A stretch of 62,000 nucleotides of DNA, taken from the NCBI RefSeq assembly GCF_001949145.1, contig NW_019091369.1:1334983-1396982 (forward strand), given 5' to 3'. A program made the position numbers and the translations under genes. The stretch's first letter is position 1, and every line of letters starts with the position of its first letter. Positions 23,810-36,238 of this stretch are shown here, one piece after another. This DNA is from Acanthaster planci. Lineage: Eukaryota; Echinodermata; Asteroidea; Valvatida; Acanthasteridae. Below the pieces are notes generated by a model that was not told the origin of the DNA, searched no databases, and saw only the letters and a program-made list of their open reading frames with translations.

Positions 23810-26088
23810 AGGGGTGGATAATACAAGGACAGAAATATCAACATATGACATAAATGATTCCTGTGATTTCTCCAATAGGTACATGTACATGTATGCATGA
23901 AAAATGCACATGAAGTAGGGAAAGATGGTATGAAGACCTCAATGCAGTCAATTGTATTGGGTTTCAACACAACTTGCACAGCAAATAGGTACAGTTATCA
24001 TCAACTTGAAATTATTTCATATTATCACACCAAGGCAATGCCCCTGTTTTCCTGGAATACATGTGCAATGTAGCATTGAATGGCCGTTTTTGTACAGGTA
24101 GGTGCACTGTCTGATTCATCCTGTGAAGGCCATGCACACAGCTGGACAGCTTCTGGGTTGCAATATACAGTACACATGTACATGTACCTGTACAAATCCA
24201 CTGCCAGATTCCTGCTGATGATGGTTTTCCAAAAGACTTTACATTAAGTGCAAATGAATTTACTTTGTAGTAATTTCTGTTGGTTTCTATGCATTCCTCA
24301 AATACACTGTACATACCTGTAGGCCTACAGTTTTACAATGTACTGTGTACATGTGCATGGATATGTATACACTGTACTATACATGTAATCACAGAATCAG
24401 CGTTCCATTGAGGTTATCTTTTTTATTTCAATCCACAAAAAGGTGTAAAAAAAATCCACATTTGTTTCTGGCGTGAATTTGGTACTGACTGAATACGAAC
24501 GCACAAAATTTGCTGTTGATTCAAAATCTACATTGTTTATCGTACCATAGGGTCATTACATGTACATGTAACTGTGTACATACGTGTATCTGCACATAAC
24601 TGGTCTTGTATTTGTACAGAACTTCATCTCTTAAGTTTTGGATTTCTTTACTTAGAGGAATCTCTTTTCCAAATGAAAATCTAATGATTTCATTCTAAAG
24701 CACCTGCTGACCTACATACACCATACATACTTGTACATGTATATGTGCCATGAGGACAGCGACTCTTATAAACAAACCACACAAGAGTTTGCAAAGGGAA
24801 TTCTCCCCTGATGGAAGTTCAGATTCTTAAAAAAAAACATTTCATAGCACCTGTCTCTAGTCGTCAACAAACATGACAAACAGTCTGGCCGGAAATTCCA
24901 ATGACATCTACCACTCAACACATACCTATGGACAAAAATTCCATGCACAAGCTTCAGATGGAGAAATGTTACAGAGATGTATTCCTGGAAATTTAAAAGA
25001 TATACATGTACATACAGAATGCCAGTACAATGTGTACATCATTTAATTAAGCACGCGCATACATGTACATGTAAAAGCTGGCCAGGAATCCACAGTCCAT
25101 GCAAGCATCTTGAAAACCCATTTTCCCAGTCCTGCATAAGGCCAATCCTGCCTGGGTTGCATTGATAAACAATTTGGATGCTATTGCTAGATGACTGGTG
25201 ATGCTAAGTGGATCTAATTTGGAACTGCTGATGACAGTCAATGAATTCCTCCCATCTGCAGCTCACCCACTTCCCATTACAGAGTGCTGATACGTGAAAA
25301 CATTATTATTATTACATATTACATTATAATATAATGGCAGGTCATATTTCTTCAAGAGACATCAACTCCCCATTTGCAGTCAACACTGGGCGGGCAGGCC
25401 GCAAGCAGGACTGATATGCCAATCACTAGCAACAGCAAGGTTTATTATTTTGATAAGTGCGGTGTGGAATTTTATTGGTACATCTGTGGTTTATGATCTG
25501 TTACAACTGCTAAATGATATTGGGCTGAATGGCCTGCCCTACATACTGTACACAGCACAGATCCTGCCATGGATCTTGCTGTGGGGAAAGATTATATTTA
25601 CCCGTATTAGTATTAGGCCTGTACATACATGTATGTATTCCGTGAATTTCAAACCCCTGCAGTACATGTAAAAATTTCTCCGAATTTTGGACGACTGCTG
25701 CAAAATGTAACTCTCTGATTTGACACCGTAACTGTTGTGGCACTGCAAATTCTTCAGCTTGACACATGCTTCCATTTGACAAATCACAACACCTTATTGG
25801 CTGAAGAGGCGCAAACACGAGCCTCGCCACTGATGGCTTCTTATTCTGGTTGTCGAATTACATACATGTACAACAGTCTTGAGTCGGACCAAGAGGGGGC
25901 ACGATATTCCTCTTCGGAGGCTCCTTTTAAGGGAACAGCACTTTGCTGGTTGAAGAACAACGATGAAGCGCATGCACTGCTTATACATGTACATGTATGC
26001 ATGGCTCTTTCCCACCATCGAGGGGGTCCTGTTGCATAAGACAGAAAGTGTCTACATACATGTATGTAAATGTACATTGAGTGTATAT

Positions 26089-26646
26089 CAGTGTTATACA
26101 TGTACATGTAGAGTCACCACTGTCGAACCCGAATTGCAAATCATAAGTCTCGAGTCTGAGTTACGAGTCACAAGCCTCAAGTCCAAGTCATGAGTCTGAG
26201 TCACTTGTTTTAAGTTTTTCACCAATCTGGTGAGGTTTTTTTGGCTACATACACATGTCCTGGTACCTAGAATGCTGTGGTTTTTGCTTGACATACTTGT
26301 TCAGATTACAAATGACCGCCATGATGTAATTGCTTTCCAAAGAGACTACATACGGTATCATGGTACAAGTACAGTTCACAACAGATGAAAAGTTAGCTTT
26401 TTTATCAGAAAGGAAGAGAATCCACCATCTAGACCAGTGTCAAGTTGTGTCATGAAGGAATGTTACGCTCGCCACACAAATTGGCAATTTTTTTAATGGG
26501 AAAATACATGACTCAAGTCATGCGTCACTACGCTTGAGTCCAAGTCATCATGGTACAGTCCAAGTCCAAATCATTTGTCAATGTGAGTCTGAGTCACAAA
26601 GAAAGTGACAAAAGTCTAAGTCCTGGACTCCAGTCCTGCAACACTG
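26089..26646. repeat. GAGTC/GACTC-rich array with CAGTGTT termini
   Basis: Dense degenerate copies of 'gagtc', 'caagtcc' and 'gagtctgagtcac' fill the interval. It is bounded by CAGTGTT on the left and AACACTG on the right, which would be short inverted termini of the kind seen in hAT-like elements. A clear 8 bp target duplication was not found. A related GACTC-rich stretch lies at 41877-42150. Confidence 0.45.
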
Positions 26647-29600
26647 GTACATGTATGTATACATGATACACATCATAAATCACACGAGAAATCTATAAAT
26701 GTACATGTACAGTGTACACCCATATTGACTGGTAGCCCTATTCCTGCGCACAGAAATGGTATGGAATTCAATCCTTCATCAAACTTGTCACGCATTACAT
26801 TTTCCTCCGGGTAATACTTTTCACAGGCCTGGAGCAAACCTCATTGCAATGATAATATGCATTAACAGCATGCTTTAAGCTACATGTACATGTATAATGA
26901 CCACGCTAAGTTCATAACAATGACCATTTATACAGAGGTCTTCCCCTGCATAATGACCCAAGGTTATTCACAACCTGTGAGAAAAAAAGCCTCCAACATA
27001 CATGTACTGTCTCTATCAGGTACTGAATTACCGGTAATTTAATGTCTATCATTTCATATTTAATGTTCATAATGAACCATGACTGCGACACTGTAGATCT
27101 AATGTAATATACCGGTACCTATTAACCACAGCCTAAATGTCACTCAGTTACTATTAGTTTTCCCTATAAAAATCAGACTTCTCTGTCCAAAGCTGTCTTC
27201 CACTGATGAATGTACTGAAGGTGTAAAGGACTACGATTTCCTGGCGACTGAATTATTCCAAAGGCTTTCTAAACAAGGCACATCTGTCATCTTGAATATA
27301 CCACAGACAACAGTACCATAGGAATAACAGTAGGCTTAAGTAGGAATATACATGGTGTATTATAATGAATCATGTCCTAAAATGCTTTGGTATTAGGTTT
27401 TAAACTTACTGTTCTGTAATGTACATGTGTAATCCCATTGTGAAAAAAATTAAAACATAGTTCTAACAAAACTCTATTCATAATTGCTGTAAAAATAAAA
27501 CAAAACAAAAACAATTCCACCAAATTCTCGAATCAACCAGAGGCAAGTTTGCACGTCTAATCTTGCAGCTCTTCAAGGTAACGGCCTCATAACTCATGAC
27601 TGATCTCTATGTCACCAGTTCCAAACAACAGTTAATGGAAAATACTGGCCACTTCTTACAGCTTGCCCATCTCTGGAATTTTCCCTCGAAAGATGTAGGT
27701 CTTGAAGGAGATGCAATACTGTTGGAATTACTCAGCCCAGTCGGACATTTGAAAATAACCGTGACAGCATCATGACAAACAGATCTTGTCATGTTGTGGT
27801 GCAGACTTGAGAGCTGTAAATACTGGGGTACAGTACCGCGCTTCTGGAGAAAAAAATTCTCTTCAAATGCCTCCCCAGGAACTGAAGTACATGTTCAGTA
27901 CCGGTGCGGGTACATGTACATCTATTAGAATTTTCCAGAGTTAATCTTGAACATTCATGGTTTAGTCATACATTTAGGTATTTAGGTCTTGAAATATGAT
28001 ACAGTGACAATATCGCCAAATAGAGTTTTTCTAATTCAGAGCACTTTGTTCTGGAGGCATGGGTACATGCACGGTCAATGCTATTAAATCTAACAGTGCT
28101 CAATTTTTACCTTCAGCCCAGGGGTTAGGGTTAATGATAAACCTCAGGCAAACTCAAGTACACACATCTCAAGAATGTTACCCAGACCATGATGAGTCTT
28201 GAACATGTACCGGTACGAGTAAGTCAGTGAAGGCATCATGACAAATGGGATGGTTTTCATGTTCTGTTGACTCTCTAAGGCATGCCAAAGTGGCGTGACC
28301 ATTTGTTTTTGCTAGCCTGAGAGTATTTTGCATTGGGGAAGAGGCATGTGCTCACAAGAAAACACAATCGTCAGATAATTCCACTGATGATGATGCAAAT
28401 CATCTTTTGTTGACATCAGTGATGTCCTAAGCCCGTAATATCGGAACAGATTTACTAGCGGTAGGTTTAAATTTTTAATATGGGATTGTGTTTTACCAAG
28501 CTTAAAAAACATACAGTAGACACACAGGGTATCAGAGCAAAGCGTGAAAAAAGGTGGGATTTGGGGGTATTTTTTTAACATGGAGGCACATTTACATGTG
28601 CAAATAGTCACTCACATTCAGGTGGTTTAAATTTCCAAAAGGAACAGAGTAAGTAGCTGGGAACTAGACCATAATTTCACTGTTTGAAAAATGTTTTTCG
28701 GGGGAGGTAACCAGAACATGTCCAAATGTTTTCATGCAACACGATCCCATTTACATGTACTTGTACTTTGTACACGTATATACATGTATGTACAGTGTAT
28801 ATAGGCCAAGTAAAACAAGTTAATGTGTTTGGTGGTTGGTTTTGGAAATTTTTAAAAAGGTAGAGCATTGTACATGTACTTTTCCTGAACCAGTCTACCG
28901 GTAGCTTCAATTTACAGGTGTGGCTGAATAACAAAAGTGAAGGTACAAAAATTTGCTGAAAGTTTGCAGGTAAACCACATGGAATTGATCTGTTCCCCAA
29001 AGTACGTGTTTAAGAGTGGTGGTTCTGAGAAGAACCAGTGAGTGCAAACAAAAAAATCACAAAAATCTTGAAACGTTAGTACATGTATGGTACACTGTAT
29101 ACAGGAAGACTGCGATAATTAAAATGAAGATTATAAATATTTATATCATCCGGTAACAATCTACACGTACACTTGTGCAAAACACAACTTAACTTTCCAC
29201 AACAACTGCCCATTTCACTTCAGATTACTGGTATTTCAGTTGTTTAAAGGTTGTAACCCTAAATCAAACTCATTCATTATCTCTGACGAGATCCTGGTAA
29301 CAAAACATACCCTGGTCGTTCATTCTATAAATGGCTATTTTCTACAAATTTCATCATGAAGCAAGTTCAGCTGTACACTATACATGTAGTTTATTCATTA
29401 GTCAATTGCTTCTTGTACATGTGCAATACAGTTAGACTCAAACCTCACGGGAACCATTCTGTGGAATTTATCTCCTTGTACATGTACTAGTACATGTAGC
29501 TGAGTTCATGACCAGTGGCAACATGTACAGTGTAGCAAATTAGGTGCGGACAGAATCTAGTTGTTTGTTTGTCGTGGATAAAGTGCCAGGTTTTCATGAC

Positions 29601-30971
29601 TTCTGTTAGGTGAGAAAATTGAGAATCTTGCACACTACTGTACAGTTGAACTGGCCCTAGTGAATCACTACAGTGGAGTCCCCTAACATGGCACACTTCA
29701 ATATTCCTGTTACTTCCCCAAAAACTTGTCTCATGCAGTGTTGCCAAACGTCTTTGTTGAAAAACTTCAAATCATCCAGTTAAATTAATACTAGAACTAC
29801 ATGTAGTACAAGCACATGAACATGTATTTTACCTTCCTCATACATGCTGCTCGATCTTTGTGCATAATCCAAGTAACATGAAATTCCCGGACATGGTGCA
29901 CTTAAACAATTTCAGAAAATCCCACATCAATATGTATTTAAGAATTTAGTTACAGGTGATAAAAAGTCATTATTGCTTCCTCTCTTGTCCAGTACGTACA
30001 TGTATAACCAGCTACGAGTTTGTACAAAAATAATTTCCTTATCTGGGGCATACAATGTAATTTCAAAGAGTTCAGTATTGGAAAATTGGAAAAATAGGCC
30101 ATAATAGAATTTCACTGGAACTTTGTAGCAGATAAATAAACTCAAGATATATAATCAAGCTTGATCGTCCAAGCTTGGTTAAACTTCACTTACTGTGATA
30201 ACTGTAGTAAAAGTGTTGCTCTGTCAAGGCATTAGTGGCAACCAATAAAAATACACCATGTTAATTTACATGTAAGGGCTGTATTCCATACCGAGCCGAT
30301 ATGGGGCCGATGGGTACCCCCCACATGTCCAATCCCTATACACTCTCTAGACTATTGTTACCTAACACATCCCCCTAGAAGTCTGTAAAGAATTCCTGAG
30401 ATTCCAATCAAAAAATGACTAACACAAAGGTGGGGGGGGGGTTCTCCCCGTCCCATACAGTGCCATATCTTGCATCATATATGCATAAGCCTGTAAGGTA
30501 CATATAATTTAAATTTAGGGTACATCAACAACAAAGCTGGGCCAACCTGTTGTCTTTAAAGCGATAAAATAGCCTGAAAGTAATGGATGCTTTGCACCTT
30601 CCATGTAAACAACACTTGGCATCTATTCAATTTATCACACCGTCTGCTGGCATACATGTACATGTATCATTGTTGTAATTGTTTACAAATTCAATATTAC
30701 TGAGGTAACCTAAGTCCTTGCGGAAAGAGTTCCATATACAGACAACACTAATTTTCCCTTAAATATCAATAACCGTAGGAAAGTGATAACATGTCCTAAA
30801 AAATAAAATCAGCCGAGAAAATTCTGAAGCATTTACTTAGAAAACACTTTTTTGAGACAAGTCTCATGATAGGTTGGTATACAGAGGCAACAAGACATGT
30901 TGTCCGTATGTGGAACTCTTTCCGTCCTTTTATTGCAAAAACCAGGTCGGAGACATTTAACTGAAACTTAC

Positions 30972-31102
30972 AGAGAGCAGATGTACTGATGTTGGTCGTT
31001 CAATGATGCTACTGGTCTTGGCGGTCCAACGCCACTACTTCTAGCGGTCACAGCCAGACACACGCCGTACACAAGAAGCAAAACACGGTAGGTATCCCCC
31101 AT
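30972..31102 (-). CDS. first coding exon of receptor-like protein (signal peptide)
   Basis: The ATG begins MGDTYRVLLLVYGVCLAVTA, a short basic start followed by a 15-residue hydrophobic core ending in VTA, a good signal-peptidase site. It continues RSSGVGPPRPVASLNDQHQY and ICSL to the donor TCTCT|GTAAGTTTC, leaving phase 2. Phase 2 fits the exon at 18880-18995, giving ICSL followed by LPNCTTWC. Because 12 kb and a gap separate them, the join rests on phase, strand and the lack of another candidate. If wrong, this is the first exon of another secreted protein. Confidence 0.7.
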
Positions 31103-33714
31103 CCTGCACGCAACGTCCGCCGCAAACTACACCATATTGTGACAACTAAATTTAGAACAGTCGTTGGATCTCTTCTAGATTTAATTCCTAAGTGCAAAAG
31201 TTGCAAAAGATTACTCCTCTGCCACCAGGCTGGGAATGTAGGTAGGATTGAGAATGACGTTCTGCCGCTGTTGATCTTCACTCCATGACCTGACGATTTG
31301 CGTGTAGCGTGCTGACAGTATAGTACGGCATGGCAAGGCGCGATTGAGCAAAAAATACATGTAGTACGTGAATCATCCTTACAATTGTCTAGTCTCATAT
31401 CAAGACGCATTTACCCTAAACTCACGAACATCCGGCAGAAAGTGCTACACGTATTCCGTTTGGATTCAAGGGTAACGTCGTGAACAGAGACTAAATGACA
31501 AAACGCAAGGTCTTTCAGTGAATCCCCTGGCACCCTAGGTATTTTGGGAGGGACACAATGGCCGAGTACCAACGAGGATTCCAAATACTGGGAACAATGG
31601 ACCCACAGCAGAACAGGGGCAAAAGTTCAACCTTATTTGGAGCACGTACGAAGAACCATTCGGTTAGGCCAAGGGGTGATTGTCGCACAACATCAACGCC
31701 CCCTCCCCTGGGGTTAGGCTATCATCATGCAAAGGAGCACGCATTTTGTATGGATGCAAAATCTTGCTAAATTGAATTTTGCTGGACTTCTGCAACGTAC
31801 ACATACAGATAAAGAATCTTTCAGAAAAATATGGGAAAGTTAATTTTGAAACATTTCAAAATCGTGGCCGAACCGATATTAAGATGAGATGTACATCGTA
31901 CACGTACCAAACAAACACTGCGAAAGCTATCATCTTTGAAGAATATTGAGGAAAACTCTTTGATTTTAACCCAGCTCAGCGGATGCATTTTTTATGAAAT
32001 CTTATTAAATTCCGGTTAAAAAAGTTCTAAAAACCACTCAAATGTGGGCAAAACACTGTTCACTTTTTAAAGGGGGCGTGGTTGGAGGACGCCCTATGAA
32101 TGAGTTAAATCTATACTGTAGTAACTAGTTTACCAGTTTATTTAGTTTTCACTGCAATGAATTGAAAATTGGCCGCGCTCGCTTTCGTTAGCTTGTAGGC
32201 CTATCATTATTGACTAATCGAGGCTTGCCTTTTGGTTTAAAAGACACTGACAGTGTGCAAATAAACTCACGCAGATCCGATAGTGAGTGCGCACTGCCGT
32301 CGGTTGTCCATTAATTACATCATCAAACTTCGAGCAGTTTCCTTGAATCTCATCAGCGAGGCACAGAAGCCTACAAATGGGTTTATTATAATTTACTTCG
32401 GACTCATGCCGCTGCCAGTACAGTGCTGTTCACGTTATAAAATGGACTGCTTGCATCTGAAAATATGCGGTGAAATGAATCGTACTATTCAGGATAGGCC
32501 GTTGTTCGTGGTCAAAGAATGGCCTTCTTTGCTTTCAGATGATTAATCCTCAAGTTCGACCACACCCCCAAATAAAAAGATTGGCCTCGCGTGACATAAT
32601 GCAAAATGTCGAATGAAATTGCAGCAATGATCGCATCAATATTGGGCGTCGGCGCACTGATGCATTTGCCACTTGACATCTTCTCATTACATCACGGAAA
32701 GAATTCCGAGAAGCCGTCTGGTTGTTGCTCGCGGGGCGGCGTTGCATTATACGTAATTTTTGGCCCCTGGATTGCAGGCCAGAAGCTGTTGCCACCTGGT
32801 CAGCCCACAATCACAGTCAGCTGAAAATGGCCAAACAAATGTCAACAATGAAGCTGCAGTGGTAGTCGTGCGCCCACCATACTCGCGCGTCATTAATGGT
32901 CGTGATTATTTAGAATAGCAAAGGGTGTGGTTAGGACGGCTTGCTGAATTTTCATTAATTGTATCTTTACGAAGCGTGACAGAAGCGGATTAAGGTTAGA
33001 TTGAAATGAAAATTTATAAATCATTAAATGTGAGGAAGGTGGTTAATTGGTATCTATTATTTTTACATTTTACTGAGATCTCCAGCACTGTACATTCATC
33101 TTGAAATTGGCCACGTAGCCACTAATGTGACCAACACATTGTAAACCTTGTAAAACTAATACATTGATTAATTTAAAAAATAAAGAATTTAAGGAAAAAG
33201 AAGAGGAAAGTTCTTTTGCTGAAGTTAAATCCAACTAGAGAGATCCACGAGCTTCTCAACTGATGGCGTAAATTTGTGCCGGAAACCGGGAAAGTGGTGG
33301 GATTGGGGATGGGGAAAGGTGTGTGTGTATGGGGGGGGACATGAACATTTGAAAGGGGAATGACACAATATGACTCTATGTAGAGGTCAAAGTTCATGAT
33401 ATTAATGTATATCTGTAGATATGTACTAAAAATGGCATGTTTATGGCCTTTTGATATTGTTTTCCCTTTTTTGAGTGATATTGAATGCATTTCAGTCGTT
33501 GGAAGTCTGACAAATTCTTCACAATCCGCTTTATATTTTTGCTCACCACAAAAAGCAGAGGGGGGGATTCAGTAGCCCTCCCCACCTCAAAAAAGTGGGT
33601 AAGGGATATACCCCCCCCCCGATTTACGCCCACGAGATTTCTTGATGGCACGTTTCGGAGAGATTTAAAGTGGGTCTCAAGCTCCACTCGGGTTCCATGC
33701 CTGGCTGTTTAATA

Positions 33715-34046
33715 TGGTGTTCTATAGCCGCCAAAATTGCGTCGAGTCTTCCCGTCGGCCCAACGTGAGGGGACGGGACGGGTTTTTGACGCGATGGCTC
33801 CGTCGCCTCGTGTCGTGGCGTCGCCTCCTTTCTCATTACTGTTATGCCGTATTTAATACGGAATTCCATATCTGCCGTCGCTCGTCGTCCGTTGCCCGTC
33901 GTCCGTCTCCTCTGGCTTTTTGTTGTGTCCCAATTCTGCCATTTTCCAGTTCCATATATTATGGTGTTCGATGCGACTTAGCCGACGTAGCATCGCGTCG
34001 TGGCGTCCAGGCGACGCGACGCAGTTTTGGCGGCTATAGAGTATCA
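33715..34046. mobile_element. CGTCG-rich MITE-like element with ~30 bp TIRs and TA target duplication
   Basis: The left end TGGTGTTCTATAGCCGCCAA and the right end, in reverse complement, TGATACTCTATAGCCGCCAA match for about 30 bp (28 of 32 positions when the flanking TA is included). TA dinucleotides flank both ends (33713-33714 and 34047-34048). The interior is rich in CGTCG words and contains a GTATTTAATAC palindrome. No transposase is encoded. The two opposed open frames both begin with a similar YSRQNCV peptide only because the ends are inverted copies. TIRs with TA duplication are typical of Tc1/mariner-type non-autonomous elements. Confidence 0.75.
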
Positions 34047-35153
34047 TAGTTCTAGTTTAGTGGGCGCTTTCAGCGTTTTGTCACAGAGTTTGCTGTTAAC
34101 CTTGCCATTTGCTCGTCACTTGGAGCTGTATTCCATCGGAAGCTCCATCCACCCGTGACGCGTATGACGGGTCCGCTGCCCAGCAGCCTTTAGTACGGGA
34201 AGATGGATGGAGAATACGCCAGCGACTGCTTGCCATAGCTGTGTAAACTTTTCAAGCAATCAAAATCATTTTACCTATTGCTTGTTGGCCGTAGTAAATG
34301 TACATATCGATTACACCCAGTCTGGATCATGCCATGGCTATGCCGAAGCTCGGAACGCCAATTTTTGACAGTTATTTTGGTGAAAATCCATGTTGTACAC
34401 AGTGCCTTACACCCTGATGTAAAACTGATATTTAACTGAAAAAAATTAATAATTTGACATGAACAAGTATGCATATTACTTTCAGATTCTCCATTTTAGG
34501 CATTATAAGTCAAGGTTGATGTAGAGCAGCACTGCTTTTCCTTCTAGAAATCGCTGTTTGTATTTCGGTTGGCGAGACCTGTCGACAAGTACGATCACGC
34601 TGCACTTGCGTTGGTATGGTCGGCTGTTACCATAAGTTCGTAAAAGTGAAAAAAAAATTTCTCATGTCTTTGCAGACATTGATGTAAACCATTGAGACGT
34701 TTTATAGCTCCACACGTAAAGACTAAGAGAAAAGCCCACTTGATTTGAACACTTCATTTCTAAGCAGTAATTATGGCTGGAAAGTCCTGGGTGGACTGCT
34801 TTGGAATGGGTGATGCAAAGATGACTACGAAGAGAAGCTCACTCTCGTTTTGTTTCGGAGGGATCGTTTTGTTTTATCCAATACTCCTACCTTCATTTTG
34901 TTTGAAAATATTGGGTAACAAAATTCACTGCGCCGTGAGCTGAGAGGCGGCGCGTTCCCCGGCCCCATCCAGCCCCTGGCTTTGTCATCTGAGTCGCAAA
35001 TGTTTTGCAAGAAAATTGATTTCTCCCTTGGTCCTAAAACTACATTCTCAGTTGCAAAGTCACCATTCCATATCAAGTCACAACAGATCAATAACAGGTA
35101 AACGGGGTTTTGTCAACTGGTGCAGACGGAATGTGTACTTAGCAACCAGTTGT

Positions 35154-35281
35154 CACGTGATCAATCAATTAGGAAGTAACAACATGGCTGCCACCATAGA
35201 GAATTTAGTTGGTGTTGCACGATGAAGTGTTGGACGTAGAAAATAGCAATTTATGTTTCGTAAAGGCAAGGATAATGTTCG
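35154..35281 (+). promoter_or_regulatory. candidate promoter and non-coding first exon of the coiled-coil gene
   Basis: Within 40 bp lie a perfect E-box CACGTG (35154-35159), an ETS-type AGGAAGT (35171) and a YY1-like ACATGGCTGCCACC (35182). This trio is common at TATA-less promoters. About 90 bp further on is a good donor (GTTCG|GTAAGCG at ~35281) that could end a 5' UTR exon spliced to the acceptor at 37655. The ATG inside the YY1-like site opens only a 13-codon frame. This is inferred from motifs; no transcript evidence is available. Confidence 0.35.
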
Positions 35282-36131
35282 GTAAGCGTGACCATTGCTT
35301 TCTACTTTATGCAAGGTAGGCTATATTGCGTGAAATATTAAATAGAGAAAAATGGGTCTGGGTAAACATTCTTTCAAGGTTTCAGCAATCCAACGCGCGA
35401 TGTCGACCATGTCCACACTGTAGGCCTATGTTATTAACGTCGGGCCTTGATCTAACGTTAGTTGAATGTTGACAATTTTTATCAATAGACTTCGGAATGT
35501 TTGGCGATGGCTGTGTACATGGCATTGGCTTAGGCCTATATGCTTCTTGGCTGCAGGCTGTACCATGTCAGTCAAACCAAATTTTGTCCACATCATATTT
35601 CAGGAAAGAATGTTTCTAGGGCCTCTACTAGGCCTAGACCCCTAGGGCCTAATCTGATCATGTCTATGGTCTGATGGTTGTGTACTAACTCAGGCAGTAC
35701 TTTGAGAACTCAAAGCAAAAATTTTTTTTTTTAAATACTCCATCTAATGCTCTAAAACTTTGTTATCCCACTTTTTAAGAGGTATACGGTATATGTAGAT
35801 TAATCAGTTTTGCTAACATGCGCAGGTATACCTAAAATGCACCTGTTTGTTTCAGAAATGCGCCCGTAAATCATAATGACGGATGCAAGTACTTATGCCC
35901 GTTTGATTCCATGTAACTGAATATTTTTACCGTTTGTTTCTTTTGTCATGAAAAATACCTGAACTTTTGGACTTCACTTCGGATCAGCCTTGTCACAGAA
36001 CCATGACACGTACAGTTTTGTTTACGATGTCACCGAGCACACACCGCAGTCTCGCATGCAATGCATGCACACACATGAACGTACACACATGCATACCCGA
36101 TTGTATGGAAACTCGTGCGTAAATTCAAGCC

Positions 36132-36238
36132 AAACGAGTGGATTTGGCTCAGACTTCAGTTTCGCTGGTTCCAGTCAGAGCTTGAACATGTGGTTTTGGA
36201 ACCAGCGAAACCAAAGTCTCAGCCTGATCCACTCGTTT
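36132..36238. repeat. 107-nt imperfect hairpin
   Basis: Arms 36134-36173 and 36197-36236 are inverted copies with 35 of 40 positions paired, and two further pairs outside. A 23-nt loop separates them. Each arm contains TTTCGCTGGTTCCA or its complement, so the loop-proximal stem is a 15 bp perfect helix. The size and mismatched stem are those of a miRNA precursor, but a short MITE remnant would look the same. Confidence 0.8.

Larger units (their letters stand above)
18996..30971. other. 12 kb intron 1 of receptor-like gene, ACATGTAC-rich, with assembly gap
   Basis: I found no additional exon with matching phase and credible coding character, though an exon hidden in the 554-base gap or missed among short frames cannot be excluded. 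The intron holds a SINE at 21.5 kb, a GAGTC-rich array at 26.1-26.6 kb, a repeat-family copy near 19.4 kb, and dozens of ACATGT/TACATGTA palindromes. Many short open frames here are rich in Tyr-Met-Tyr, Cys-Thr-Cys or His-Val-His because of these repeats. Confidence 0.6.
12082..31102 (-). other. gene span: single-pass membrane receptor-like protein (7 exons, 609 aa)
   Basis: Exons at 30972-31102, 18880-18995, 18432-18642, 17418-17530, 16411-16534, 13905-13972 and 12082-13148 join with consistent phases (2, 1, 2, 1, 2, 1), and their 1830 nt are divisible by three. The product is a type I membrane protein: signal peptide, ectodomain with 14 cysteines in about 145 residues, Pro/Thr-rich stalk, one transmembrane helix, a basic stop-transfer segment and a long cytoplasmic tail. 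The general plan (Cys-rich ectodomain, stalk, tyrosine-bearing tail) is receptor-like. The cysteine spacing does not give a clear TNFR, EGF or Ig pattern to me, and no death domain or kinase is visible. The family is unrecognised. The junction of exon 1 to exon 2 crosses 12 kb including an assembly gap and is inferred from phase only, so extra exons could be missing there. Confidence 0.7.

Noticed and set aside
23123-23979. 200-265 codon open frames around 23.2-23.9 kb
   Set aside because: They are open only because the 554 N gap contains no stop codons.
32606-32824. 72-residue plus-strand frame with a hydrophobic stretch (MSNEIAAMIASILGVG)
   Set aside because: A frame of this length is expected by chance, a comparable frame overlaps it on the other strand, and there is no splice or motif support.
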